From the NCBI RefSeq assembly GCF_002102345.1, contig NZ_LQPP01000015.1, positions 124,001-188,000 of the forward strand: a DNA stretch of 64,000 bases, given 5' to 3'. This document shows positions 9,572-21,623 of the stretch, piece after piece (positions within the stretch are counted from its first letter, which is position 1; the number at the start of each line of letters is the position of its first letter). A program made the translations under genes and the position numbers. Origin of the DNA: Mycolicibacterium peregrinum. Its GTDB lineage: Bacteria > Actinomycetota > Actinomycetes > Mycobacteriales > Mycobacteriaceae. The notes under the pieces are model-generated. The model ran no database searches. It had not been told where the DNA came from and saw only the letters and a program-made list of their open reading frames with translations.

Positions 9572-10498
9572 ATGGATCCGTTGCGTATCGGGCTCTACGC
9601 CATGCCCGCTTTCTTCGTCCTGATGGCGGTCGAGTTCCTCAGCTACCACTTCGACAAAGACACGGACAAAGACGGCGATTCCGCGCGGCCCCGAGCCGGC
9701 ATCTCCTGGCGGGATACGGGCACAAACCTCTCGATCTACGCGCTGGGTTTCATCCTGCGGCCGTTTGACAAGTTCATCGCGGTACCGATGGTGGCGATCG
9801 CCGCTGCCGTGACACCACTGCACCTCTCGGCTTCGCACTGGTGGGTCTGGGTGCTGGCCATCGTGCTGGCCGACCTGGCCTACTACCTGCAACACCGGAT
9901 GTCGCATCGCATCCGGATGTTCTGGGCCGCCCACAACGTGCACCACTCGAGCCAGTACTTCAACCTTTCCACCGCCACGCGGTTGTCCTGGCTGATTCCC
10001 GGGTCATTTCTGTCGACGATCGGGTATGCGGGGTTGGCCCTCATCGGGATCCCGGCCTGGCTGGTCTTCCTGTCACAGGCGATCGTCCTGCTCTACCAGT
10101 TCCCGATCCATACCGAGCGCATCGACCGGTTGCCCCGCGCGATCGAGTATGTGTTCAACACCCCGTCGCACCACCGCGTGCATCACGGAGCCAACAACCC
10201 CTACCTCGACAAGAACTACGCCGGCATCTTCATCCTGTGGGACCGGATGTTCGGCACCTTCGTCGCTGAAGACGAGCCCGTCCGGTACGGACTCACCAAG
10301 AACATCGACACCCACAACCCGATCAAGGTGAACTACCACGAGTTCGTGGCCATGGTCGGTGACGTCTGGCGGGCCCGAACCTGGCGCGGCCGTGTCGGCT
10401 ATCTGTTCGGTCCGCCCGGATGGAGCGAAAATGCCGATGCCACAAAGGCTGTCGAAGCCTACGAGCAGAGGGTGCCGGTCCAGAACGCGATGAGCTGA
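9572..10498 (+). CDS. sterol desaturase / fatty acid hydroxylase superfamily membrane di-iron enzyme
   Basis: A 308-residue integral membrane oxidase. The His clusters of the superfamily are all present: HRMSH at 108, HNVHH at 121 and HHRVHH at 200, expected to bind two irons. Hydrophobic helices occur near 1-20, 45-80, 85-105 and 145-185. The substrate is unknown; sterol, fatty acid or carotenoid hydroxylation are family options. It follows the TetR gene by 5 bases, so expression is probably under that repressor. Confidence 0.88.
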   Translation: MDPLRIGLYAMPAFFVLMAVEFLSYHFDKDTDKDGDSARPRAGISWRDTGTNLSIYALGFILRPFDKFIAVPMVAIAAAVTPLHLSASHWWVWVLAIVLADLAYYLQHRMSHRIRMFWAAHNVHHSSQYFNLSTATRLSWLIPGSFLSTIGYAGLALIGIPAWLVFLSQAIVLLYQFPIHTERIDRLPRAIEYVFNTPSHHRVHHGANNPYLDKNYAGIFILWDRMFGTFVAEDEPVRYGLTKNIDTHNPIKVNYHEFVAMVGDVWRARTWRGRVGYLFGPPGWSENADATKAVEAYEQRVPVQNAMS

Positions 10499-10608
10499 GG
10501 GCGGGCGACCAGTTCGGATCCGCTTGACGCCCATCCGCGACGGCGGCGGCTCCGAATACCTGATGACGACGCCGCAGCAGGCTGCGTCACGGGAAGAAGG
10601 AGCAAGCC

Positions 10609-11244
10609 ATGCTGGACCGCTTCACCAGCTTGATCGGCGACACCGTTGCGCTGGCCGGGTCGGTCATCGGATACCGGAAGGGCACCGAGGAACCGCCCTA
10701 CCGGGCTGAACCGCTGGTCAATGGGGTCGAGCTGCGTCACTACCTGCCACGCCTGGCCGCCGAGACCACCGTCTTCGCAGCCAGTAGGGAGGCTGCGCTC
10801 CAAACCGGATTCCGCAGGCTGGCCGGCTATATATTCGGCGGGAACCACCGCCACGGAGCGGTCGCCGCCTCGACTTCCGAACATGAGACCGCCCCAGGTG
10901 GGCAGAAGATCGCGATGACCGCTCCGGTGGCGCAGGACGGCGATGCCGAGCAGGGGTGGGACGTCCGGTTCTATCTACCGGCCGCATGGACGGTGCAGAC
11001 ACTTCCCGAGCCCGATGACAACCGGGTCCGGATCGTGGAGTTACCCGCGCAGACCGTCGCCGTGCTGCGATTCAGTGGTGATCGTCGAGCGGATGCCATC
11101 TCTCGGCGCACGGAGCAACTTCGGGAGGCGCTGCGGGCCACCGGCTTCGACAGCCTGGACGAGGCCACGGCTTGGTTCTACGACCCACCATGGACGCTGC
11201 CGCCGCTGCGGCGAAACGAGGTCGCCGTACCGGTCGATGTGTAG
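10609..11244 (+). CDS. SOUL family haem-binding protein
   Basis: A 211-residue protein of the SOUL/HBP family. The family core is recognisable: VNGVELRHYLPRLAAETTV, KIAMTAPVAQ, WDVRFYLPAAWTVQTLPEP, and a C-terminal RRNEVAVPV. SOUL proteins bind haem or tetrapyrroles; in mycobacteria they are linked to haem handling. There is no signal peptide apart from a weakly hydrophobic start. A good Shine-Dalgarno (AAGGAG) lies about 10 bases before ATG. The 110 bases upstream show no convincing promoter. Confidence 0.85.
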   Translation: MLDRFTSLIGDTVALAGSVIGYRKGTEEPPYRAEPLVNGVELRHYLPRLAAETTVFAASREAALQTGFRRLAGYIFGGNHRHGAVAASTSEHETAPGGQKIAMTAPVAQDGDAEQGWDVRFYLPAAWTVQTLPEPDDNRVRIVELPAQTVAVLRFSGDRRADAISRRTEQLREALRATGFDSLDEATAWFYDPPWTLPPLRRNEVAVPVDV

Positions 11245-11341
11245 TCCGGGCACTTCGCTGGGCGTGTGCCCTCACCAAAAGGCAGCGAGGTGATAGCTGA
11301 GCCACGCTGATGTCATTGTGGCGTTGTAGTGTGTGGCGACC

Positions 11342-11361
11342 AACTGGACGTCAATCCAGTT
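11342..11361. promoter_or_regulatory. inverted repeat upstream of ABC exporter
   Basis: AACTGGA - 6 bases - TCCAGTT, perfect 7-base arms, about 30 bases before the ABC exporter ATG and shortly after a TAGTGT hexamer (11328-11333). It could be an operator or a 5' UTR hairpin. The rest of the 146-base gap after the SOUL gene holds nothing else clear. Confidence 0.45.
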
Positions 11362-11390
11362 CACGACACCCGATTGAGGCAGCGGCCGCA

Positions 11391-13166
11391 ATGCGACTGA
11401 TTCTTGAGCTGATCCGCCCCTACCGGTTGCTGATCGCCGGAATCTTTGCCGTGCTGCTGGTGCAGATCGCCACCGGCCTGGCCGCGCCGTGGCCGCTGAA
11501 GGTCGTACTCGACAGCGTGGTCGGGCATCACCCGCTGCCCGGATGGCTGCATGGCCTGCTGCAGCCGCTGCTGGGCGGCGAAACCAAGATGCACATCGCC
11601 GGTCTCGCGGCGATCATGGTCCTGGTCATCGCCGTGGTCGCAGCGATCGCGTCGTACATCTCCAACTACCTCACCGAAACCGTCGGCCAGCGCATCGGCA
11701 ACGACCTGCGCACCCGCGCCTACCACCACTTGCAGCAGTTGTCGCTCAACTACTTCGACACCCACCGTGTCGGCCCCATCTTGAGCACGCTCACCGACGA
11801 CGTCGACACCATCCAGAGCTTCGCGTCGTCCTCGACCCTGGGCATCGCAACCGACCTGCTGACCATCGTGGGGATGCTGGCCATGATGTTGTGGCTGCAG
11901 TGGGATTTCACGCTCATCGCGCTCGCCGTGGCGCCCCTGCTCCTGCTGTTCGTGTCCCGGATCCGGAAGGCCGTGAAGGCGGCGACCCATGAGGTGCGCA
12001 GACGGGAATCCGACATCGTCGCGGTCGCAGAGGAGGGCCTGCAGTCCATCCGGGTCGTCAAGGCGTTCGATCGCGAGGACATGCAGGAACGTGAGCTGGC
12101 GGCGGCCGGCCAGCAGGCCGTCGATGCGGCACTCAACGCACGGCGGGTGAAATCGGTGGTGTCACCCATCGTGGGCGTCGTGGTGGCCGCCTGCACCGCG
12201 GTGGTGCTGTGGCGCGGGTCGGCGCTCATCCTCGCGGGCGCGATGACGGCGGGCACGTTGACCGTCTTCATCTCCTATCTGGCCTCGTTCTTCAAGCCGG
12301 TGCAGGATCTGGCCAAGCTCACCAACACCATCGCCATGGCCTCGGTCGGAGTGGATCGCGTCAACGCCCTGCTCACCGCGGAGACATCGGTCGAGGAAAA
12401 ACCCGACGCCATCGACACCGAGCGCATCAAGGGCGCGATCAGCTTCGAGCGCGTGGCGTTCAGCTATGACAGCGAGACACCCGTGCTGCGCGACGTCACC
12501 TTCGAGGTGAAACCGGGCCAACTCGTCGGCGTCGTCGGACACACGGGAAGCGGAAAATCCAGCCTGGTCAGCCTGATTCCGCGGTTCTACGACCCGAGCA
12601 TGGGCACCGTCCGCATCGACGGAGTCGACCTGCGCGATTACAAACTTCACGAACTCCGCCGCCAGATCGCCTACGTCCTTCAGGACACGGTCCTGTTCCG
12701 GGGCACCATCCGCGACAACATCGCCTTCGGCCGGCCCGACGCCGACCACGACGAGATCGTCGAAATGGCCAAACTGGCCAACGCCCACGAGTTCATCTCC
12801 GAGATGCCGCAGGGCTACGACAGCCCGGTGGGGGAGCGTGGCCTCACTCTCTCCGGCGGCCAACGTCAGCGGATCGGCATCGCCCGTGCGCTCATCCGCG
12901 ACAGCCCGATCCTCATCCTCGACGAACCGACCGCGGCGCTGGATGCCGAGTCCGAGCGTCTCGTGATGTCCGCGCTGCAGCGGTTGATGAAAGACCGCAC
13001 CGTGATCACGATTGCCCACCGCCTCAGCACAATTCGTGACGCGGACACGATCGTCGTGCTCGAGGAGGGCCGCGTCGTCGAGCAGGGCACGCACACCGAA
13101 CTACTCACCGCCGGCGGCAGATATGCCGAACTGCACCGCATCCAATACGAGGACGAGACAACGTGA
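11391..13166 (+). CDS. ABC exporter, fused permease-ATPase half-transporter
   Basis: A type IV (MsbA-like) exporter. The first 310 residues form the transmembrane domain with about six helices; the nucleotide-binding domain has Walker A GHTGSGKSS at about 383, the Q-loop QDTVLF, signature LSGGQRQR (about 487), Walker B ILILDEPTAALD and the H-loop IAHRLST. All catalytic residues are intact. I chose ATG 11391 (MRLILELIRPYR) over an in-frame ATG 81 bases upstream because the extra residues are Arg/Ser-rich and unlike exporter starts. It probably works as a homodimer. It ends in a GTGA overlap with the PLD gene. The substrate cannot be deduced. Confidence 0.9.
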   Translation: MRLILELIRPYRLLIAGIFAVLLVQIATGLAAPWPLKVVLDSVVGHHPLPGWLHGLLQPLLGGETKMHIAGLAAIMVLVIAVVAAIASYISNYLTETVGQRIGNDLRTRAYHHLQQLSLNYFDTHRVGPILSTLTDDVDTIQSFASSSTLGIATDLLTIVGMLAMMLWLQWDFTLIALAVAPLLLLFVSRIRKAVKAATHEVRRRESDIVAVAEEGLQSIRVVKAFDREDMQERELAAAGQQAVDAALNARRVKSVVSPIVGVVVAACTAVVLWRGSALILAGAMTAGTLTVFISYLASFFKPVQDLAKLTNTIAMASVGVDRVNALLTAETSVEEKPDAIDTERIKGAISFERVAFSYDSETPVLRDVTFEVKPGQLVGVVGHTGSGKSSLVSLIPRFYDPSMGTVRIDGVDLRDYKLHELRRQIAYVLQDTVLFRGTIRDNIAFGRPDADHDEIVEMAKLANAHEFISEMPQGYDSPVGERGLTLSGGQRQRIGIARALIRDSPILILDEPTAALDAESERLVMSALQRLMKDRTVITIAHRLSTIRDADTIVVLEEGRVVEQGTHTELLTAGGRYAELHRIQYEDETT

Positions 13167-14155
13167 CGCGTTCGCTGATCATCCTGCCCGACGACTCGGC
13201 GAAGCCGGTGATCGATGCGATCGGGGAGTCCACCCGGTCGGTGCGCATCAAGATGTTCGCCTTCAGCCACCGTCCGCTGTTGGAGGCAGTGGTGGCGGCT
13301 CACCGGCGTGGTGTCGACGTCAAGGTCATGCTCAACCCCGAGCGACGCGATGGCGAGACCGACAACGACGTCGCCCGGGAGACGTTGCAGCGGTTCGGCA
13401 TCGCGGTCCGTGAGAGCAACCCGGCCTTCGACCTGACGCACGAGAAGTCCATGGTCGTCGACGATGAGCGCGCGTTCGTCGAGTCACTGAACTGGACAGA
13501 GGAGAACTTCACCGTGACGCGGGACTACGCCGTCGTCACTCCAAGTGCCTACGAGGTCGCCGAGATCATCGACTGCTTCGAGGCCGACTGGGCGCGCGAG
13601 GACTTCGATCCGGGCGGTGGGGCGCACCTGATCTGGTGCCCCACCAACGGCAGGCATCGCATCGCCGAGTTCATCGACACCGCCAAGCACACGCTGTTCG
13701 TCCAGAACGAGCGCTATCAGGACCCGGTGATCATCGAGCGGTTGGTGCGCGCGGCGCACCGCGGGGTGAAGGTTCACGTCATGGCCCGCGCGGCCCACCA
13801 CCTCAAGTCGGGCAAGCTGCTCGAAGGCGTCAGTGGAATGCGCATCCTCGACGACGTCGGCATCAAGATCCACCGCCTCAAGCACATGAAGCTGCACGCG
13901 AAAATGATCCTGGCCGATCACGAGCGGGCGATCGTCGGCTCGATCAACTTCTCTCCGGGCAGCTTCGACCACCGCCGCGAATTGGCCATCGAAGTGACCG
14001 ACCACCACATCATCAAGCGCCTCAACGAGGTGGCCCATCACGACTGGAAACACTCCGAGCCGATGGACCTGTCAGACGACGGACTGATCGCCGATCTGGT
14101 GGGTCAGGATCCGCACGAAGTCGACCAACTAGCCCTACGGGACCGCGAAATCTGA
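13163..14155 (+). CDS. phospholipase D-like / cardiolipin synthase-like protein
   Basis: A 330-residue protein with two complete HKD motifs, THEKSMVVDD (His93) and KLHAKMILAD (His245), each followed by the expected SLNWTEEN or SINFSPGS segment. Two motifs in one chain are diagnostic of the PLD superfamily, which includes cardiolipin synthases and phosphodiesterases. It lacks the N-terminal membrane helices of classical cardiolipin synthase, so it may be a soluble enzyme. GTG overlaps the ABC stop (GTGA), implying coupled translation and perhaps a lipid-linked role for the transporter. Confidence 0.88.
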   Translation: MTRSLIILPDDSAKPVIDAIGESTRSVRIKMFAFSHRPLLEAVVAAHRRGVDVKVMLNPERRDGETDNDVARETLQRFGIAVRESNPAFDLTHEKSMVVDDERAFVESLNWTEENFTVTRDYAVVTPSAYEVAEIIDCFEADWAREDFDPGGGAHLIWCPTNGRHRIAEFIDTAKHTLFVQNERYQDPVIIERLVRAAHRGVKVHVMARAAHHLKSGKLLEGVSGMRILDDVGIKIHRLKHMKLHAKMILADHERAIVGSINFSPGSFDHRRELAIEVTDHHIIKRLNEVAHHDWKHSEPMDLSDDGLIADLVGQDPHEVDQLALRDREI

Positions 14156-14179
14156 TGCACTGGCCGGACCGCGCGGTAA

Positions 14180-15265
<1,086 letters not shown>

Positions 15266-15270
15266 TACCA

Positions 15271-16497
<1,227 letters not shown>

Positions 16498-16500
16498 GTC

Positions 16501-17295
<795 letters not shown>

Positions 17296-17326
17296 CCCGG
17301 GGACCAGGGCCGGACACCGCACCCGG

Positions 17327-17332
17327 TAGTCT
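17327..17332 (+). promoter_or_regulatory. -10 element of secG, leaderless geometry
   Basis: TAGTCT exactly seven bases before the secG ATG, in the 44-base gap after tpiA. It suggests secG has its own leaderless promoter even though it follows the glycolytic operon. Confidence 0.5.
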
Positions 17333-17339
17333 TATCGCC

Positions 17340-17573
17340 ATGGAATTGGCTCTGCAGATCACTCTGGTCGTGACCAGCGTGCTGGTCGTGCTCCTGGTGC
17401 TGCTGCATCGCGCCAAGGGTGGCGGTCTGTCCACCCTGTTCGGTGGCGGTGTCCAGTCCAGCCTGTCCGGCTCCACCGTGGTCGAGAAGAACCTCGACCG
17501 GTTGACGCTCTTCGTGACCGGCATCTGGCTGGTGTCGATCGTCGGCGTCGCGCTGCTGATCAAGTACGGCTAG
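17340..17573 (+). CDS. secG: preprotein translocase subunit SecG
   Basis: A 77-residue inner membrane protein with two transmembrane helices (about 1-22 and 55-75) joined by the Gly-rich loop HRAKGGGLSTLFGGG, which is the SecG signature. It assists SecYE in protein export. Its position after tpiA is conserved in actinobacteria. The start is supported by the leaderless -10. Confidence 0.95.
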   Translation: MELALQITLVVTSVLVVLLVLLHRAKGGGLSTLFGGGVQSSLSGSTVVEKNLDRLTLFVTGIWLVSIVGVALLIKYG

Positions 17574-17652
17574 CCCTGGTTGACCCGATACTCCCGCCAG
17601 TCGGGGAGCGCTTCCTCATCTGACCCGGGGTGCGGCATGTCCGCGCGGCAAC

Positions 17653-17658
17653 GATACT
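17653..17658 (+). promoter_or_regulatory. possible -10 element of ppc
   Basis: GATACT six bases before the ppc ATG, resembling the TATACT -10 and spaced as for a leaderless start. The 91-base gap after secG holds no other clear signal. Confidence 0.4.
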
Positions 17659-17664
17659 GAGGAC

Positions 17665-20469
17665 ATGGCTGACGGTCCCGATACCGCGCTGGATCCGATC
17701 GGTGCGGTTCAGCGCACTCCGGTGGGCCGCGAGGCCACCGAGCCGATGCGTGAGGACATCCGGTTGCTCGGCGCGATCCTCGGCGACACCGTGCGCGAAC
17801 AGAACGGAGATGAGGTCTTCGACCTGGTCGAACGGGCTCGGGTCGAGTCCTTTCGGGTTCGCCGCTCCGAGATCGACCGGGCCGAGCTGGCCGACCTGTT
17901 CACCGATATCGATGTGCACCAAGCGATCCCGGTCATCCGCGCCTTCACCCATTTCGCGCTGCTGGCCAACGTCGCCGAGGACATCCACCGCGAGCGGCGA
18001 CGCGCCGTGCACGAGGCGGCCGGCGAGCCACCGCAGGACAGCAGTTTGGCCGCCACCTATCTCAAGCTCGATCGGGCCGACCTGGCAGCGAGCGCCGTCG
18101 CCGACGCGTTGAGCGGTGCCCTGGTGTCACCCGTGATCACCGCGCATCCCACCGAAACCCGGCGCCGCACCGTCTTCGACACCCAGCATCGGGTCACCGA
18201 GTTGATGCGGCTGCGCATGAACGGACTTACCCGCACCGCCGACGGCCGGGACATCGAGATCGAGTTGCGCCGCAACATCCTGACGCTCTGGCAGACCGCG
18301 CTCGTTCGTTTGTCTCGACTCAAGATCTCCGACGAAATTGAAACCGGGCTGCGGTACTACCCAGCGGCATTCTTCGAGGTGATCCCACAGGTGAACGCCG
18401 AGGTGCGGAACGCGTTGCAGGCGCGCTGGCCGGGGGAGGACCTGTTGGAGCGGCCGATCCTGCGGCCGGGCAGCTGGATCGGCGGCGACCGGGACGGCAA
18501 CCCCAATGTCGATGCGGGCGTGGTGCGGCTGGCCACCGGGCGCGCCGCCCACGTGGCCTTCGCGCACTACTTCACCGAGATCACCGCGCTGGAAGAGGAA
18601 CTGTCGATGTCGGCCCGGCTGGTCGCGGTGACCGATGAGCTGAGCGCGCTGGCCGGAGCCTGCCACGAGCCGGCACGCGCCGACGAGCCCTACCGCCGGG
18701 CGCTGCGGGTGATCCACGCCCGTCTGACCGCCACCGGTCGCGAGATCCTGGACGATCAGCCCGACCACGAGCTCGACCTCGGCCTTGCGGCCTATGCCAC
18801 CCCGGAAGAATTCCTGGCCGACCTCGACACGGTGGACGCCTCGCTGCGCGGCCACGGTAGCGCGGTGCTGGCCGATGACCGGCTGAGCCGGTTGCGAGAA
18901 GCAGTGCGGGTCTTCGGTTTTCATCTGTGCGGCCTGGACATGCGCCAGAATTCCGAGGTACACGAGCAGGTGGTGGGCGAGCTGCTGGCCTGGGCCGGGG
19001 TCCATCCCGACTACGCATCCCTGCCCGAAGCGCAGCGGGTGGAACTGCTCGCGGGCGAGATCTCCACCAGACGCCCACTGATCGGCGAGGGCGCCGAGCT
19101 CTCGGAGCTGGCCCGCAAGGAACTCGACATCGTCGGCGCGGCGGCGCGGGCGGTCGGCGTCTTCGGTGCTCAGGCCGTGCCCAACTACATCATCTCCATG
19201 TGCCAGTCGGTGTCCGACCTGCTCGAAGCGGCGATCCTGCTCAAAGAAGCCGGGCTGCTCGACGTTTCGGGCGCGGCTCACGGCGAGGTCTACGCACCCG
19301 TCGGCATCGTGCCGCTGTTCGAAACCATCGAGGATCTTCAGCAGGGTTCCACTGTTCTGGAGGCCGCGCTCGCGTTGCCGGTCTACCGCAGCATCGTCGC
19401 CGCGCGCGGACAACATCAGGAAGTGATGTTGGGCTACTCGGACTCGAACAAGGACGGCGGCTATCTGGCGGCCAACTGGGCGTTGTACCGAGCCGAGCTG
19501 GACCTCGTCGAAGCCGCGCGCGCGACCGGGATCCGGTTGCGCCTGTTCCACGGACGGGGCGGCACCGTCGGCCGGGGCGGCGGACCCAGCTATGACGCGA
19601 TCCTGGCGCAACCGCCGGGTGCGGTGAACGGATCGTTGCGGATCACCGAGCAGGGTGAGGTGATCGCGGCGAAGTACGCGGAGCCGCGCATCGCGCACCG
19701 CAACCTGGAGACGCTGCTGGCAGCGACGCTGGAATCCACCTTGCTCGACGTCGAAGGGCTCGGTGACGAGGCCGGCCCGGCCTATCAGGTGCTCGACGAG
19801 CTCGCTGCCCTGGCGCAACGGGCGTACGCCGAATTGGTCCATGAGACACCCGGATTCGTCGAGTACTTCAAGGCGTCCACGCCGGTCAGCGAAATCGGTG
19901 CACTCAACATCGGCAGCCGGCCCAGCTCACGCAAACCGACCACCTCCATCGCCGATCTGCGGGCCATCCCGTGGGTGCTGGCCTGGAGCCAGTCCCGCGT
20001 GATGCTGCCGGGTTGGTACGGCACGGGCACCGCGTTCGCGCAGTGGATTGCCGACGACGACACCAGGCTCTCGGTGTTGCAGGACCTGTACCGGCGCTGG
20101 CCCTTCTTCCGCACGGTGTTGTCGAACATGGCTCAGGTGCTGGCCAAGTCCGACATGGGTTTGGCGGCACGGTATTCCGAGTTGGTCGACGACGAGGAGC
20201 TGCGGGCCCGGGTCTTCGACAAGATCGTCGCCGAGCACACCCGCACCATCGAGATGTACAAGCTGATCACCGGTCAGGACGACCTGCTGGCTGACAACCC
20301 GGCCCTGGCCCGCTCGGTATTCAACCGGTTCCCCTACCTCGAACCGCTCAATCACCTTCAGGTCGAGCTGCTGCGCCGGTACCGCGGCGGGGACACAGAC
20401 GAACGGGTGCAGCGCGGAATCCTGCTCACCATGAGCGGTTTGGCGACAGCGCTGCGCAACAGTGGCTGA
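17665..20469 (+). CDS. ppc: phosphoenolpyruvate carboxylase
   Basis: An anaplerotic enzyme making oxaloacetate from PEP and bicarbonate. At 934 residues it has normal length. Key motifs: catalytic His161 in [40 protein letters not shown], the mobile loop [16 protein letters not shown] (about 628-643), and IGSRPSSRK; it ends [12 protein letters not shown]. As far as I recall M. tuberculosis lacks this enzyme, whereas M. leprae and rapid growers keep it beside secG. A single-gene unit, convergent with the FAD monooxygenase gene 12 bases downstream. Confidence 0.97.
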   Translation: MADGPDTALDPIGAVQRTPVGREATEPMREDIRLLGAILGDTVREQNGDEVFDLVERARVESFRVRRSEIDRAELADLFTDIDVHQAIPVIRAFTHFALLANVAEDIHRERRRAVHEAAGEPPQDSSLAATYLKLDRADLAASAVADALSGALVSPVITAHPTETRRRTVFDTQHRVTELMRLRMNGLTRTADGRDIEIELRRNILTLWQTALVRLSRLKISDEIETGLRYYPAAFFEVIPQVNAEVRNALQARWPGEDLLERPILRPGSWIGGDRDGNPNVDAGVVRLATGRAAHVAFAHYFTEITALEEELSMSARLVAVTDELSALAGACHEPARADEPYRRALRVIHARLTATGREILDDQPDHELDLGLAAYATPEEFLADLDTVDASLRGHGSAVLADDRLSRLREAVRVFGFHLCGLDMRQNSEVHEQVVGELLAWAGVHPDYASLPEAQRVELLAGEISTRRPLIGEGAELSELARKELDIVGAAARAVGVFGAQAVPNYIISMCQSVSDLLEAAILLKEAGLLDVSGAAHGEVYAPVGIVPLFETIEDLQQGSTVLEAALALPVYRSIVAARGQHQEVMLGYSDSNKDGGYLAANWALYRAELDLVEAARATGIRLRLFHGRGGTVGRGGGPSYDAILAQPPGAVNGSLRITEQGEVIAAKYAEPRIAHRNLETLLAATLESTLLDVEGLGDEAGPAYQVLDELAALAQRAYAELVHETPGFVEYFKASTPVSEIGALNIGSRPSSRKPTTSIADLRAIPWVLAWSQSRVMLPGWYGTGTAFAQWIADDDTRLSVLQDLYRRWPFFRTVLSNMAQVLAKSDMGLAARYSELVDDEELRARVFDKIVAEHTRTIEMYKLITGQDDLLADNPALARSVFNRFPYLEPLNHLQVELLRRYRGGDTDERVQRGILLTMSGLATALRNSG

Positions 20470-20481
20470 ATTGCCCGTGGG

Positions 20482-21606
20482 TCAGCGCACGAGGATATCG
20501 GCCAACTGCAACGAGACCCTGGCCCGGCGGTCGGCAAAGCCGCGTGCCGCACGCTGGATCTCCGCCGTCTGTTCCGTTCTGACGCGTTGATAGCGTTGCA
20601 GCGCTTCGGTGTAGTCGCCGTCAGGTGCCGCGGCGATCTGGGTGGCCAGCTCGGCCGCGTCCTGGATGGCCTGATTGGCGCCCTGGCCACCGAACGGCGT
20701 CATCGGGTGTGCCGCATCCCCGAGTAGCGCGACGCGCGCGGTGGTCCACCGGTCGATCGGGTCGCGGTCGTACACGGGATGCATGTACACCGGACCCGTG
20801 GCGGCGCGCAGCATCTGACCGACCACGGGGTCGAACTCGTCGAACTGGCCCGCGAGTGCCTGCAGGTCGGCCCGGGCCGACCACAGGTGCAGCGGAGGTT
20901 CGTCCACCCCGAGGGTGGCGTCGACGGCAACCTGCCTGCCGGCTCGCACCGGCATGGAGATGACGTGCTTGGCGTAGTCCGCCGAATGCCAGGAGCGGAG
21001 CCGGTCATTGGGAATCGACAGGCATTCGGCGGGGCTGACGGCGCGGAAGATCACCGAACCGCAGTAGTGAATGTCGTCGTCGCTGAACATCTTCCGTGCT
21101 CGCGACCGAAGCCCGTCCGCGGCGATCACCAAGCCGGCCCGGACCACTTCGCCATCGGCGAAGGTCAGCTCGACATGGTCGTCACGTTCGGTGATGCCGG
21201 ACAGTTCGTGGCGAAGCCGCACCTGCTCTGGTCCCACCGCCGAGACCAGCAGCCCGTGCAGATCCGCGCGGTGCACGGTGCGCGGAGCAAGGTCGGAATC
21301 GGCGTAGCCGAACCGGCCGTGTTCGGCGCCGGCCTCCGGAGTTGCCGCGTAGTCGGTGATCTTCTCCAGCTGTCCGAGCTGATCGCGGTTCTCGAAGTAC
21401 TGGGTGGCCGAGGAGATTTCGTCGAACCCATCGACAATGCCCCACTCACCGAACAATCGCAGCGTCTGTGGCGAGATACCCAGTGGGCCGCCGACCTCGC
21501 CGAGTTCGCGGGTCTTGTCGAAGATGACGGGCCGGTGGCCGTGGTGCTGCAGGGCGACGGCGGCTGCCAGGCCGCCGAGGCCCGCGCCGATGATGGCGAT
21601 ATCCAT
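20482..21606 (-). CDS. FAD-dependent monooxygenase (aromatic hydroxylase-like)
   Basis: A 374-residue class A flavoprotein monooxygenase. The FAD fold is explicit: GAGLGGLAAAVALQHHG at the N-terminus, the DG motif VIAADGLRSRAR, and the GD motif ALLGDAAHPMTPFGGQGANQAIQDA. Such enzymes hydroxylate aromatic or polyketide-like compounds using NAD(P)H and O2; relatives include salicylate, hydroxynicotinate and antibiotic-modifying monooxygenases. I chose ATG 21606 because GAGAGGAA lies just upstream; ATG 21627, overlapping the SBP5 stop by ATGA, would add seven residues. It is the last gene of the MFS-SBP5-FAD cassette. The substrate is unknown. Confidence 0.9.
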   Translation of the reverse strand: MDIAIIGAGLGGLAAAVALQHHGHRPVIFDKTRELGEVGGPLGISPQTLRLFGEWGIVDGFDEISSATQYFENRDQLGQLEKITDYAATPEAGAEHGRFGYADSDLAPRTVHRADLHGLLVSAVGPEQVRLRHELSGITERDDHVELTFADGEVVRAGLVIAADGLRSRARKMFSDDDIHYCGSVIFRAVSPAECLSIPNDRLRSWHSADYAKHVISMPVRAGRQVAVDATLGVDEPPLHLWSARADLQALAGQFDEFDPVVGQMLRAATGPVYMHPVYDRDPIDRWTTARVALLGDAAHPMTPFGGQGANQAIQDAAELATQIAAAPDGDYTEALQRYQRVRTEQTAEIQRAARGFADRRARVSLQLADILVR

Positions 21607-21623
21607 CGAGATTCCTCTCGGGT

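Noticed and set aside
18127..19842. 571-codon minus-strand ORF inside ppc
   Set aside because: Shadow of the PEP carboxylase gene.
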